DNA of 64,000 bases from Maridesulfovibrio sp. (GCF_963676065.1 NZ_OY780933.1:1662001-1726000), one strand, 5' to 3'. Shown: positions 41,575-50,273, counted from the first letter of the stretch. The notes: generated by a model not told the origin, from the letters alone. Translations and numbers: made by a program.

Positions 41575-41590
41575 AGCATGGACCGTGCCA
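41575..41590 (-). promoter_or_regulatory. Sigma-54 promoter of amtB-glnK
   Basis: On the minus strand TGGCACGGTCCATGCT, with GG and GC exactly 10 bp apart, matches the -24/-12 consensus. It lies 48 bp upstream of the amtB ATG. Confidence 0.88.
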
Positions 41591-41799
41591 AAAATATAAC
41601 ACTCTGAAATTATTGCATTTTTTTATATTGTGATAAAAATATCGATTACAAAAATGTATTTTTGAACGTTTTTGTCGTATTTGAACATATGTGAAATTAC
41701 AAAAAGGTAAACTTGCAAATATGTAGCATCCTCAAACAGAGATAAAAATGACAAACAGTGTTCATTAGATTAATGATGGTAAAAAAAACAATAAAGTTG

Positions 41800-41828
41800 T
41801 TGACAATTTTTTTAGGACCCGGTTACAA
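41800..41828 (+). promoter_or_regulatory. Sigma-70 promoter of the aromatic amino acid operon
   Basis: -35 TTGACA (41800-41805), 17-bp spacer, -10 TTACAA (41823-41828). The predicted start of transcription (about 41834-41837) coincides with the ATG of the leader peptide at 41836, so the transcript may be leaderless. No better promoter was seen within the preceding 200 bp. Confidence 0.72.
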
Positions 41829-41835
41829 GAAAGCC

Positions 41836-41934
41836 ATGCAGACTTTTAACACCCTAGGCACTGGCCTCTCATACTTTTTTTACTTTTTTTATTTTTGGTG
41901 CTCCCACGCTTGTGGTCGGGTGGAGGTTTGCTAG
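41836..41934 (+). CDS. Aromatic-operon leader peptide with Tyr/Phe/Trp codon run
   Basis: A 32-residue ORF, too short for routine gene finding. After MQTFNTLGTGLS it reads YFFYFFYFW (codons 41872-41898: three Tyr, five Phe, one Trp in nine), then CSHACGRVEVC and stop. It lies directly between the operon promoter and a strong intrinsic terminator, upstream of genes for common aromatic, Phe, Tyr and Trp synthesis. Ribosome stalling at this run when any aromatic aminoacyl-tRNA is scarce would be the sensing step of attenuation. There is no clear ribosome-binding site, consistent with leaderless initiation. Confidence 0.85.
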   Translation: MQTFNTLGTGLSYFFYFFYFWCSHACGRVEVC

Positions 41935-41971
41935 TACAAAAAGTAAAAAGAACATAGCAAACGACCTCTAC
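41920..41971 (+). promoter_or_regulatory. Leader hairpin overlapping the leader-peptide stop codon
   Basis: GTGGAGGTTTGCTA (41920-41933) pairs with 41955-41971 over 14 bp with a 3-nt bulge and one G-T pair. The 5' arm includes the leader stop codon (41932-41934), so a ribosome reaching the stop would melt it. It ends 2 nt before the terminator stem. A smaller hairpin CCAC-N4-GTGG is at 41904-41915. The exact alternative pairing that would block the terminator was not identified by eye. Confidence 0.55.
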
Positions 41972-41972
41972 G

Positions 41973-42014
41973 AAAGGGCCGCAGGCGAAGAATCGCCGGC
42001 GGCCCTTTTTTTTT
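41973..42014 (+). terminator. Attenuator terminator of the aromatic operon
   Basis: A long stem: GGGCCGC with GCGGCCC (41976-41982/41999-42005) and GGCGA with TCGCC (41984-41988/41993-41997), one A-G mismatch, an AGAA loop, then nine T residues. It lies 67 bp before the first structural gene, as expected for an attenuator. Confidence 0.9.
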
Positions 42015-42080
42015 AACTAGGGTCGCCAAAAAGGGAAGCGGATCTTGGAGAACTAGAGGCAAACTTCAGGAGAAATTAAA

Positions 42081-42878
42081 ATGCAGATTGGTAAAAGCGT
42101 AAGAATGGAGCGGATAGTAAACCGCAATACAGGCCGGACAATTGTCGTTCCCATGGACCACGGTATCAGCGTCGGCCCTCTTAAAGGACTTCGCTCCATG
42201 CGCCGGGCAGTTAACGATATGGTCAAGGGCGGAGCCAATGCCGTGCTCATGCATAAGGGCCTCGTCCGCTGCTCCCATCGAGAAGAAGGCGGCGACGTTG
42301 GCCTTATTGTTCATCTCTCCGCATCCACCTGTCTCTCTCCTCTTCCCAATAAAAAAACTCTGGTCGGTACTGTTGAAGACGCTCTTCGTCTCGGTGCTGA
42401 TGCCGTTTCCATGCATGTAAATCTCGGTGACGAGTCAGAATCGCAGATGCTTTCCGATCTTGGTAAAGTTGCTTCTTCAGCCACCAATTGGGGCGTTCCT
42501 GTGCTTGCGATGGTCTACGCCAGAGGTCCTAAAATCAAAGATGAATACGACCCGGAAGTTGTTGCTCACTGCGCCCGCGCCGGAGAAGAACTTGGTGCCG
42601 ATATTGTAAAAGTACCTTACACCGGTAATATTGAAACTTTCAAAGATGTGGTCGAAGGCTGCTGTATTCCGGTTGTAATCGCCGGCGGTCCCAAGCTCGA
42701 TTCCACCCGCGATTTCCTCCAGATGGTTGCAGACTCCATTGAAGCAGGCGGTGCCGGTCTTTCCGTCGGCCGCAATGTTTTCCAGCATGAAAACCGCGTT
42801 AAACTGGTTGAGGCTTTGCACATGATTGTCCACAATGATGAAACAGTTGATAATGCTCTCGCGCACATCGGCGAATAG
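42081..42878 (+). CDS. 2-amino-3,7-dideoxy-D-threo-hept-6-ulosonate (ADTH) synthase
   Basis: A 265-residue class I aldolase (DhnA family), the AroA' enzyme that condenses a deoxyketohexose phosphate-derived unit with aspartate semialdehyde in the archaeal-type entry to the shikimate pathway. Visible: [11 protein letters not shown] near the start, [21 protein letters not shown] with the Schiff-base lysine, and [11 protein letters not shown]. With 3-dehydroquinate synthase II next to it, this replaces DAHP synthase and classical AroB. CAGGAG precedes ATG 42081. Confidence 0.9.
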   Translation: MQIGKSVRMERIVNRNTGRTIVVPMDHGISVGPLKGLRSMRRAVNDMVKGGANAVLMHKGLVRCSHREEGGDVGLIVHLSASTCLSPLPNKKTLVGTVEDALRLGADAVSMHVNLGDESESQMLSDLGKVASSATNWGVPVLAMVYARGPKIKDEYDPEVVAHCARAGEELGADIVKVPYTGNIETFKDVVEGCCIPVVIAGGPKLDSTRDFLQMVADSIEAGGAGLSVGRNVFQHENRVKLVEALHMIVHNDETVDNALAHIGE

Positions 42879-42899
42879 CTGAAGCTCAGGAATACGAAA

Positions 42900-43883
42900 A
42901 TGAAAAAAATTATTTTTAAAGCGATCCCTTTCGATAAAAAATTAGTCAGCCTCGCCCTTGAATCCGGGGTGGATGCGATCCTGACTTCCCCGGAAGACAA
43001 GGAAACCATCGAATCCCTTGGACGTATAAATGTCATCACCCACGATGATATGCCCTGCGTAGCCATCAACGAAAAAGCCGATGAAGCCGTTGCTGTTGAC
43101 CTTGACAAAAAAGGCAAAGACGTCTGCCTTGCGGCCGGATGGGAAATTATTCCAGTTGAAAATCTGCTTGCCCAGATTGATTCCCTCGCTCTTGAGGCCG
43201 AATCACTGGAGCGTGCAAGGCTGGCTGCCAGTGTTATGGAACGTGGTGCGGATTCAATCGTCGTCACTCCTGAAGGAGCTGCCGATCTCAAGCAGATAGT
43301 TGCAGAACTGAAACTTTCGCAGGGTAAAATGGATTTACAGAAAGCAACCGTAACCGGAATCGAATCCGCCGGACTTGCCCATCGGGTATGTGTGGATACC
43401 ACCTCCAAGCTCAAAAAAGGGCAGGGCATCCTGACCGGTAATTCTTCCGCATTCACCTTTCTGGTACATGCGGAGACAGAATCCAATCCTTATGTCGCTG
43501 CGCGTCCTTTCCGGGTTAATGCCGGGGCCGTGCATGCTTATGCCATTCAGCCCGGTGATAAGACCACTTATCTTGAAGAGCTCCGTTCCGGTTCCGAGGT
43601 GTTGGTTGTCGATAAAGAAGGCAATACTTCCGTAGCAGTTGTCGGACGCAGCAAGCTTGAGGTCCGCCCCATGCTGCTTATAACTGCCGAGGTGGAAACT
43701 TCCGAAGGTCCCGTTTCCGGTAAGGTCTTTCTCCAGAATGCTGAAACCATAAGAGTCGTCAATGGTGACGGTGAACCTGTGAGTGTAGTAACACTTCAGG
43801 TCGGCGATCAGGTTCTTTGCCGTATTGATGAAGCCGGCCGTCATTTCGGAATGCGCATCAAAGAAGAGATTTCAGAGGATTAA
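42900..43883 (+). CDS. 3-dehydroquinate synthase II (AroB')
   Basis: A 327-residue enzyme of the archaeal-type family that converts ADTH to 3-dehydroquinate by oxidative deamination with NAD. Typical segments are present: RINVITHDDMPC, VEARPLMLITAE-like RPMLLITAEVET, GSEVLVVDKEGNTSVAVVGRSKLE, and GDQVLCRIDEAGRHFG at the C-terminus. Follows ADTH synthase by 21 bp. Unrelated in sequence to classical AroB. Confidence 0.9.
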   Translation: MKKIIFKAIPFDKKLVSLALESGVDAILTSPEDKETIESLGRINVITHDDMPCVAINEKADEAVAVDLDKKGKDVCLAAGWEIIPVENLLAQIDSLALEAESLERARLAASVMERGADSIVVTPEGAADLKQIVAELKLSQGKMDLQKATVTGIESAGLAHRVCVDTTSKLKKGQGILTGNSSAFTFLVHAETESNPYVAARPFRVNAGAVHAYAIQPGDKTTYLEELRSGSEVLVVDKEGNTSVAVVGRSKLEVRPMLLITAEVETSEGPVSGKVFLQNAETIRVVNGDGEPVSVVTLQVGDQVLCRIDEAGRHFGMRIKEEISED

Positions 43884-43890
43884 TAATAAA

Positions 43891-44994
43891 ATGTCACAGT
43901 CCAGCAAAAAAAATCTTGGCGACCTTAGGGTTGAAATTGATTCCTTAGATAGTGAAATACTTGATCTTCTAAACAAGCGTGCCGCCGCATCCCTCGCTGT
44001 CGGCGCCATCAAGGCCGGATCATCCGATCAGATTTTCAAGCCTTTCCGTGAACAGGAAGTTCTGTGCGGCCTTACAGGTCGCAACCCCGGGCCGCTTCCC
44101 GCCGAACATCTCGAAGCCATTTATCGTGAAATAATTTCTTCCTCCCGCAGGCTGCAACGGCCTGAACGAGTGGTCTATCTAGGCCCCGAAGGGACATTCT
44201 CATATTTTGCAGGACTACAGCACATGGGACGTCAGGCCGATCTGCTCCCAAAAAACAATTTTGAAGATATTTTTGTGGCCGTTTCCAAGGGCGAGGCCGA
44301 TTTAGGCATCATCCCCCTTGAAAATTCGCTCAAGGGAACGGTCGGGCAGAACGTTGATCTCTTTATGCGTTACCCCGTCTTTATTCAGGCCGAACTGTAT
44401 CATCGCATCAGTCACGGGCTTATGACCAAGGGTGCCGATATAAGCGAGATCAAGACTGTTTATTCACACTCCAAGGCACTTGAGCAATGCACCGGCTGGC
44501 TGCGGGCCAATATGCCCGGTGCAGAGCTCGTGTCTGTGGAGTCCACAGCAAAGGCAGCCCAGATGGTAGCCGAAAGTGAAGGTCCCGTTGCCGCAGTAGG
44601 GCACGTGAAGCTTGCAAATTTGTTCGGTCTGCACGTTGCCGCAGAAGCAATTGAGGATCTGCCGGACAACTGGACCCGTTTTCTGATCATAGGACCAAAA
44701 CCCGGCCAGGAAGATAAGCGCGATAAAACATCGCTCCTTTTCACCACCCCGGACCGCCCCGGTGCGCTGGTGGAAGTCCTGAATGAGCTTTCCGGTCATG
44801 ACATCAATATGACGAAGCTTGAGTCGAGGCCCGCACTTGGCGAAAAATGGAAGTATATGTTTTTTGTCGACCTGCAGGGAGACCTCGGAGCCGAAGAGCA
44901 TGAATCGCTCATTGAAGATCTTAAAAACCGCTGCCTGACTTTTAAGATTCTGGGGTGTTACCCGGCAGGCGCACAGGACGGCGGTTTGATTTAA
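43891..44994 (+). CDS. pheA: Chorismate mutase / prephenate dehydratase
   Basis: A 367-residue bifunctional P-protein. Residues 8-90 form an AroQ-type chorismate mutase (LRVEIDSLDSEILDLLNKRA, then FREQEVL), residues 95-270 the prephenate dehydratase (YLGPEGTFSYFAG, GIIPLENSLKGTVGQ), and residues 280-360 an ACT domain (FTTPDRPGALVEVLNELSGHDINMTKLESRP) for Phe feedback. It makes phenylpyruvate from chorismate. ATG 43891 (GAGG upstream) is chosen; an in-frame ATG at 43825 would overlap the upstream gene. Confidence 0.95.
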   Translation: MSQSSKKNLGDLRVEIDSLDSEILDLLNKRAAASLAVGAIKAGSSDQIFKPFREQEVLCGLTGRNPGPLPAEHLEAIYREIISSSRRLQRPERVVYLGPEGTFSYFAGLQHMGRQADLLPKNNFEDIFVAVSKGEADLGIIPLENSLKGTVGQNVDLFMRYPVFIQAELYHRISHGLMTKGADISEIKTVYSHSKALEQCTGWLRANMPGAELVSVESTAKAAQMVAESEGPVAAVGHVKLANLFGLHVAAEAIEDLPDNWTRFLIIGPKPGQEDKRDKTSLLFTTPDRPGALVEVLNELSGHDINMTKLESRPALGEKWKYMFFVDLQGDLGAEEHESLIEDLKNRCLTFKILGCYPAGAQDGGLI

Positions 44995-45058
44995 TAGGGA
45001 TTCGTCGCTTTCATTATTGAAATAAATTTTAAAGACTGAGTGTCAGGATATATATAAA

Positions 45059-46393
45059 ATGACTTCTGAAAACGTAATAATCGTAAAAGCTCCTTCGTCC
45101 AAATCGCTTTCTCACCGGGCGTTGATTGCAGGGGCATTGTCTGAAGGTACTACTGTGGTACTTGATCCTCTGGACAGTAACGATATCAACCGGACAATGG
45201 ATTGTCTGGATACTATGGGCGCCCGGTTTAATATTGACGGCACTGCAACCACTGTGATCGGAATGAGCGGTGGCCCCAAGGGCGGCGTCAAGGAACCTGC
45301 TGTTCTGGAAATGCGTGATTCCGGCACCACCTGCCGATTGATCACCGCTCTCGCCGGAGCGGGCAATGGTCTTTTCCGGGTACAGGGAACTCCACGCATG
45401 CACGACCGTCCCATCGGAGCTTTGACCAGCGCGCTGGAATCGCAGGGCACTAAAGTCACTTTTTCCGATAAGCCGGGATACCCTCCGGTAACCCTCGAGG
45501 CTCACGGCTTTAAGGGCCGGGAAATAGATATTTCGATTGAGGAATCCAGCCAGTATATTTCCGGCCTGCTGCTCGGCGCGCCACTTGCGGACGATACAAC
45601 AATCATAAATGTTATCGGAAAAAAAGCTGTTTCATGGCCTTATGTGGCTTTGACCCTGAATGTGATGGAAGATTTCCGGATCAAGTTTGAGGTCCAGCTT
45701 AAAGCAAATGGTGAATGGAAAAAGACTGACTGGAGGAAAGTGGAAAAGGTTGTGCCCGGTGAAATCCGTTTCGTGGTTCATCCTTCCAGATTTGAACGCG
45801 ATGAGTACCGGGTGGAAGGTGACTGGTCCAATGCTTCATATTTTCTTGCTGCCGGGGCCGTAGGTAACAATCCTGTGAAGATTGAAGGAATGTCCGTAAA
45901 TTCCCTTCAAGGCGACATGGCTATCATGTATATCCTCAAGTCCATGGGGGCTAAGATTGAGAGTGACGGACACAGCGTAACCGTGTATCCTTCCAAACTA
46001 CACGGTGTGGAAGTGGATATGAGCAAATGTCCTGATCTGGTACCCACCGTCGCTGTTGCCGCCGCATTCGCGGACAGCCCGACTACCATCACCAATGTTG
46101 CCCACCTGCGCATCAAGGAATGTGACCGCTTAGAGGCGAGCGCAGCCGAGATCATGCGTGCCGGCGGAAAGGCCGAAATCACCGATGATTCCATCACCAT
46201 TATTCCGGCGCCGCTAAAAAAGGGTGAACGCATTGTATTCAAGACTTATGATGATCATCGTCTTGCCATGTGTACCGCTATTTTTGCCATGGCCGGTATT
46301 GAATCCATTCCTGAAGAACCGGGATGTGTAGCTAAATCTTTCCCCGGTTTCTGGAGTGAATGGGAAAAAGTAAAAAAAGGAAACGGTTGTTAG
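45059..46393 (+). CDS. aroA: 3-phosphoshikimate 1-carboxyvinyltransferase (EPSP synthase)
   Basis: A 444-residue EPSP synthase that joins PEP to shikimate-3-phosphate. Conserved patches: KAPSSKSLSHRALIAGAL at the N-terminus, RDSGTTCRLITALAG, QYISGLLLGAPL, HLRIKECDRLEA and TYDDHRLAM, with KSFPGFW near the end. AGGA precedes ATG 45059. Gap of 64 bp from pheA; tyrA follows 2 bp after its stop. Confidence 0.95.
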   Translation: MTSENVIIVKAPSSKSLSHRALIAGALSEGTTVVLDPLDSNDINRTMDCLDTMGARFNIDGTATTVIGMSGGPKGGVKEPAVLEMRDSGTTCRLITALAGAGNGLFRVQGTPRMHDRPIGALTSALESQGTKVTFSDKPGYPPVTLEAHGFKGREIDISIEESSQYISGLLLGAPLADDTTIINVIGKKAVSWPYVALTLNVMEDFRIKFEVQLKANGEWKKTDWRKVEKVVPGEIRFVVHPSRFERDEYRVEGDWSNASYFLAAGAVGNNPVKIEGMSVNSLQGDMAIMYILKSMGAKIESDGHSVTVYPSKLHGVEVDMSKCPDLVPTVAVAAAFADSPTTITNVAHLRIKECDRLEASAAEIMRAGGKAEITDDSITIIPAPLKKGERIVFKTYDDHRLAMCTAIFAMAGIESIPEEPGCVAKSFPGFWSEWEKVKKGNGC

Positions 46394-46395
46394 CC

Positions 46396-47172
46396 ATGGG
46401 GTGCGATTTTGAAAAAATTCACAGTGTAGCCATCGTCGGCTCCCGTGGACAGATGGGCGGCTTTCTCGCGCTCACTGCCGAAAGGGCCGGGCTGATGGTC
46501 TACCGCTTTGATACGCCCCTTGATGAGGAGAAGATGGCCCGCCGTCTCCCGGATACCGATCTGGTTATCCTGTGCATTCCGGTAACGGTTATGGACGAGG
46601 TTCTTCCTGTCGTCATTCCGCATATGAGGAAAGGGGCTATCCTTTCTGATGTAGGTTCGGTCAAGGGCCGTCCTATTGAGCAGATGCTGCGGTCCTACGA
46701 TGGTCCGGTAGTTGGAACACATCCCCTGTTCGGACCGGTTATTCCCACTGACTTCGATCCCACAGTGGCTCTTGTAGCCAAACGTGAGGAAGACCGTCCG
46801 GCTCTGTTTGCGGTGAAGGATTTTTTCGAACGCCTAAGTTTCGGTGCCTTTGAATCTTCCATTGAAGAACACGATAAGGCTATGGCCATGATTCAGGCCC
46901 TGAACTTCAGCTCCACAATCGCTTTTCTGGCTTGTTCCCGGGAAATACCCAACATTAAAAAATTCGTAACTCCATCTTTCAGACGCAGACTCGAATCCGC
47001 GCGTAAGATGGTAACTCAGGACAGCGATCTCTTCAGCACTATTACCGATGCAAATCAGTACAGTCAGGAAGCGACTCGTCTGTTCCGTTCTTTTCTCTCC
47101 CTCGCAGCCGCAGGTGATATGGATCTGCTCGCAGACCGTGCTTCTTGGTGGTGGCGTGACAACAATACCTAG
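46396..47172 (+). CDS. tyrA: Prephenate dehydrogenase
   Basis: A 258-residue enzyme oxidising prephenate to 4-hydroxyphenylpyruvate with NAD. Rossmann loop VAIVGSRGQMGGFLA near the start, then LVILCIPVTVMDEVL, LSDVGSVKG and VGTHPLFGP with the catalytic His. No fused chorismate mutase or ACT domain, so shorter than E. coli TyrA. ATG 46396 lies 2 bp after the aroA stop; a longer frame from 46360 would overlap aroA. A terminator follows. Confidence 0.92.
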   Translation: MGCDFEKIHSVAIVGSRGQMGGFLALTAERAGLMVYRFDTPLDEEKMARRLPDTDLVILCIPVTVMDEVLPVVIPHMRKGAILSDVGSVKGRPIEQMLRSYDGPVVGTHPLFGPVIPTDFDPTVALVAKREEDRPALFAVKDFFERLSFGAFESSIEEHDKAMAMIQALNFSSTIAFLACSREIPNIKKFVTPSFRRRLESARKMVTQDSDLFSTITDANQYSQEATRLFRSFLSLAAAGDMDLLADRASWWWRDNNT

Positions 47173-47194
47173 GGAGAAGTGCATCTGAAAATTA

Positions 47195-47231
47195 AAAGAC
47201 CGCGTTCTCCCGGAACGCGGTCTTTTTTTTT
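47195..47231 (+). terminator. Intra-operon intrinsic terminator between tyrA and trpE
   Basis: A 12-bp perfect stem (47196-47207 with 47213-47224, AAGACCGCGTTC arms), a 5-nt loop and a T8 run. It should partly or fully separate the aro/phe/tyr half from the trp half. Confidence 0.88.
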
Positions 47232-47251
47232 ATAAAATTGGTTTAGGCGGA

Positions 47252-47257
47252 TATAAT
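47252..47257 (+). promoter_or_regulatory. Possible trpE promoter (-10 TATAAT)
   Basis: A consensus TATAAT lies 24 bp upstream of the trpE start and just past the tyrA terminator. No good -35 is seen at the right spacing, so this remains tentative. No second leader peptide fits in the 50-bp gap. Confidence 0.35.
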
Positions 47258-47281
47258 AAAAGGATAAAACGGAGAATGAAC

Positions 47282-48697
47282 ATGAAAATTGAACTTACCC
47301 AGTATGGCAAATGGTTGCCTGCTGACACGCAGACCCCGATCAGCCTGTACCTGGGGCTGGTGGGCGAAGCACCGGGGATTCTACTGGAAAGTGCCGAAGT
47401 TGACGGCAGACTCGGACGTTACAGCCTTATCGCATGGGATTTCAGACTGAAACTTTCGCCCATGAACGGTAAGCTTTCCGTTGAATGTGCGGATTCCCGT
47501 CTGGCCGGGCTGGCAAGTTATTCGGGCATGGATTTTCTGGATGGAATGCGTGCAGTCATGAAGGCTCTGCATTTAAAAGCGCAGCCGGAAGTGGGCGAAT
47601 TGCCGGCGCTGACCCGCGGGCTCTACGGAACACTCGGCTACGGCATAGCCGGAATGCTCGAACCCAAACTTAAAGATAAGCTTCCTGCTGACGATGCTGA
47701 AGTCAGACTGGCCCTGCCCGGACGGGTGGTGCTCTTCGATCACCTCAAACATAGCTGTTGTTTCCTTTCCCTTGATAAGGATGACGCTCCGGAATTCACC
47801 CCGCCTGTTTTCGGCGCCGAGTGCGAACCCACCAAGGTTGGCGATCCTGTTGCAGTGCCCGGTAAGGAAAAATATATGGAAGGAGTCAATAAGGTTAAAG
47901 ATCTTATTGCGGAAGGTGAGTGCATTCAGGTTGTCCTTTCGACCCGTTTCTCCGCTCCTTTCAGCGGAAATTCTTTTGATTTGTACCGCAGGCTCCGTCA
48001 GGCAAACCCTTCACCGTTCATGTTTTACATGAAGTTCAGCCGCGAAGAAATCCTGCTCGGTTCTTCACCTGAAATGATGGCTCGCTGCGAACGCGGAAGG
48101 CTGGAAGTAAGACCCATCGCCGGAACCCGCCCGAGAGGCAAGGATGCTGCAGGGGATCGCAAGTTCGCTGAAGAGCTGCTGGCTGATCCCAAGGAAATTG
48201 CCGAACACGTTATGCTGGTCGATCTCGGCCGCAACGACCTTGGCCGTATCGCCAAGCCCGGAAGTGTGAGTGTGGAGAAGTTCAAGCAGATTGAATATTT
48301 CAGCCACGTCATGCACATCACTTCCTACGTAGAAGCAGATTTACGTGACGATCATGATGCCATTGATGTGCTTCAGGCCACCTTCCCGGCGGGAACTCTT
48401 TCCGGTGCCCCTAAAATACGGGCCATGGAAATCATTTCCGAAATCGAGGAAGTTCCCCGCGGACCTTACGGCGGCTGCATCGGTTTTATCGGGCTGGATA
48501 AGGATACCGTAAACCTTGATACCGGTATCACCATCCGCTCCATGTGGATCCGTGACGGCAAGTGCCATTGGCAGGCCGGGGCCGGAATTGTTTATGATTC
48601 CGATCCTGAAATGGAATGGAAGGAATGCAACAACAAGGCAAGAGTACTCAAGGAAATTCTTCAGTCGGAGGGCGGTGATGTTTTTACTCGTGGATAA
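47282..48697 (+). CDS. trpE: Anthranilate synthase component I
   Basis: A 471-residue chorismate-binding subunit that makes anthranilate with TrpG. The Trp-feedback motif LLESAEVDGRLGRYSLI is near the N-terminus; catalytic-core signatures include PIAGTRPRG, LVDLGRNDLGRI, FPAGTLSGAPKIRAMEII and the end region WQAGAGIVYDSDPEMEWKEC. ATG 47282 has GGAG at ideal spacing; ATG 47276 is too close to it. Overlaps trpG by 20 bp. Confidence 0.96.
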   Translation: MKIELTQYGKWLPADTQTPISLYLGLVGEAPGILLESAEVDGRLGRYSLIAWDFRLKLSPMNGKLSVECADSRLAGLASYSGMDFLDGMRAVMKALHLKAQPEVGELPALTRGLYGTLGYGIAGMLEPKLKDKLPADDAEVRLALPGRVVLFDHLKHSCCFLSLDKDDAPEFTPPVFGAECEPTKVGDPVAVPGKEKYMEGVNKVKDLIAEGECIQVVLSTRFSAPFSGNSFDLYRRLRQANPSPFMFYMKFSREEILLGSSPEMMARCERGRLEVRPIAGTRPRGKDAAGDRKFAEELLADPKEIAEHVMLVDLGRNDLGRIAKPGSVSVEKFKQIEYFSHVMHITSYVEADLRDDHDAIDVLQATFPAGTLSGAPKIRAMEIISEIEEVPRGPYGGCIGFIGLDKDTVNLDTGITIRSMWIRDGKCHWQAGAGIVYDSDPEMEWKECNNKARVLKEILQSEGGDVFTRG

Positions 48698-49250
48698 TTT
48701 TGATTCGTTTACCTTCAATCTGGTGCAGGCTTTCCAGCAGTTGGGAGCTGATCCGCTGGTATTGCGTAATGACCGTGAGGAAATCCTCGAACTGGCCGAA
48801 TCCGGTAAACTGGAACGGGTCTGCCTGTCTCCCGGACCGAGCAATCCTGAAAATGCCGGGCTTTCTCTTGAATTCCTATCCCGGCTGCCCAAGGAAGTCC
48901 CGGTACTGGGAGTATGTCTCGGACACCAGACTTTAGGCCATTTTGCAGGGGCATCAGTAGTTCGTGCCGGACGCATCATGCATGGCAAAACTTCAGACAT
49001 TTACCATAAAAATGACGGCATCTTCAGCGGACTGGATAATCCTTTCAACGTCTGTCGTTATCATTCACTTGTTGTTAATGTGGACGAAGCCCCGGACATG
49101 CTGGAGCTGACCGCGTGGACTGATCAGGATGAAGTAATGGGCTTACGCTACAAAGACCGTCCATGGACGGGATTGCAGTTTCACCCGGAATCTATTTTGA
49201 CCCCGGACGGACCGAAGCTCTTAAAGAACTTTTTGGACGGAAATATTTAA
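48678..49250 (+). CDS. trpG: Anthranilate synthase component II (glutamine amidotransferase)
   Basis: A 190-residue class I amidotransferase that supplies ammonia to TrpE. It begins MFLLVDNFDSFTFNLVQAF, has the nucleophile Cys in LGVCLGHQTLG and the His-Glu pair in QFHPESILTPDG. The start overlaps the end of trpE by 20 bp with GGAGGGCGG just upstream, indicating coupled synthesis of the two subunits. Not fused to trpD. Confidence 0.95.
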   Translation: MFLLVDNFDSFTFNLVQAFQQLGADPLVLRNDREEILELAESGKLERVCLSPGPSNPENAGLSLEFLSRLPKEVPVLGVCLGHQTLGHFAGASVVRAGRIMHGKTSDIYHKNDGIFSGLDNPFNVCRYHSLVVNVDEAPDMLELTAWTDQDEVMGLRYKDRPWTGLQFHPESILTPDGPKLLKNFLDGNI

Positions 49251-49280
49251 CTCTATCATTATATATAGAAGGAAATAAAA

Positions 49281-50270
49281 ATGTCACAGATTATAAGCGA
49301 ATCCCTGACCGCTCTTTCTTCCGGTCAGGACCTGACCACAGAACAGGCCGATGCTGTATTCGAGGAACTTTTTTCCGGTGAAATGACCAATGCTCAAGCT
49401 GGAGCGCTGCTCATGGGGTTGCGCTGCAAGGGCGAGAAAGCGGTTGAGATTGCCGCCGGTGTACGAGCAGCTTTGCGTGAAGCAAAGTTAATCAAAGGTA
49501 TCAATAGCCCGTGTATCGATACCTGCGGTACCGGGGGAGACGGTACCAATAGCTTCAACTGTTCCACGGCGGTAGCTCTTTTCCTTGCGGATATGGGGTA
49601 TCTGGTTACCAAACACGGCAACAGGGCGGTTTCATCTTCCTGTGGTTCCGCTGATGTTCTGGAAGATATGGGTGTGTCACTGGGAACAAACGCAAATGAG
49701 GCCCGTGATGTGCTTCTGCGCGATAAATTTGTGTTCCTGTTTGCCCCGAATTACCACCCGGCCTTTGGAAAAATAGCTCCAATCCGTAAGGAATTGGGAA
49801 TTCCGACTCTTTTTAACCTCATGGGCCCACTCCTGAACCCTGCTCGTCCCACTCATCAGATTCTCGGTGTCGGCAGACCGGAAATCCTGCGTTTGATGGC
49901 TGAGGTGCTGGTGTTGACCAATGTTGAGAAGGCTTATGTAGTCCACGGTGCCTGCAATTTTGACGAGCTGACTCCCTTTGGCGTGAATGAGGCTTTTCTG
50001 GTGGAAAATGGTGAGCTGACCGAAGTTAAAATCGATCCGGCTGATTACGGATTTGCCTTGTCAAAGCCTGAAGATGTAGCTGTTAATGATCGGGAAGAGG
50101 CTCTGTCGACTATTCGCAAGGTGCTTTCCGGAAAAGCTCCGCAGGCCATGCTCGATATGGTGGCGTTGAATCTTGGTGCGGCGCTCTCCATTCTGGATGG
50201 TATCTCTTTGAGCGAAGGCATGGAAAAAGCCAAAGCCAAAGTAGCTAAGGGTGTGGATAAGGAATACTAG
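49281..50270 (+). CDS. trpD: Anthranilate phosphoribosyltransferase
   Basis: A 329-residue enzyme transferring phosphoribose from PRPP to anthranilate. Signatures: [22 protein letters not shown] at the N-terminus, [14 protein letters not shown] as the PRPP loop, [18 protein letters not shown] and [27 protein letters not shown] precedes ATG 49281. Follows trpG by 30 bp and trpC begins 3 bp after its stop. Confidence 0.95.
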   Translation: MSQIISESLTALSSGQDLTTEQADAVFEELFSGEMTNAQAGALLMGLRCKGEKAVEIAAGVRAALREAKLIKGINSPCIDTCGTGGDGTNSFNCSTAVALFLADMGYLVTKHGNRAVSSSCGSADVLEDMGVSLGTNANEARDVLLRDKFVFLFAPNYHPAFGKIAPIRKELGIPTLFNLMGPLLNPARPTHQILGVGRPEILRLMAEVLVLTNVEKAYVVHGACNFDELTPFGVNEAFLVENGELTEVKIDPADYGFALSKPEDVAVNDREEALSTIRKVLSGKAPQAMLDMVALNLGAALSILDGISLSEGMEKAKAKVAKGVDKEY

Positions 50271-50273
50271 GCC

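Noticed and set aside
41920..41940. TrpR operator near CTAGTAC in the leader
   Set aside because: Only a half-site-like CTAG is present, without symmetric arms; not enough to call an operator.
42617..43486. 289-aa antisense ORF over the ADTH synthase and dehydroquinate synthase genes
   Set aside because: It is a serine-rich shadow translation spanning two clear genes and their gap.
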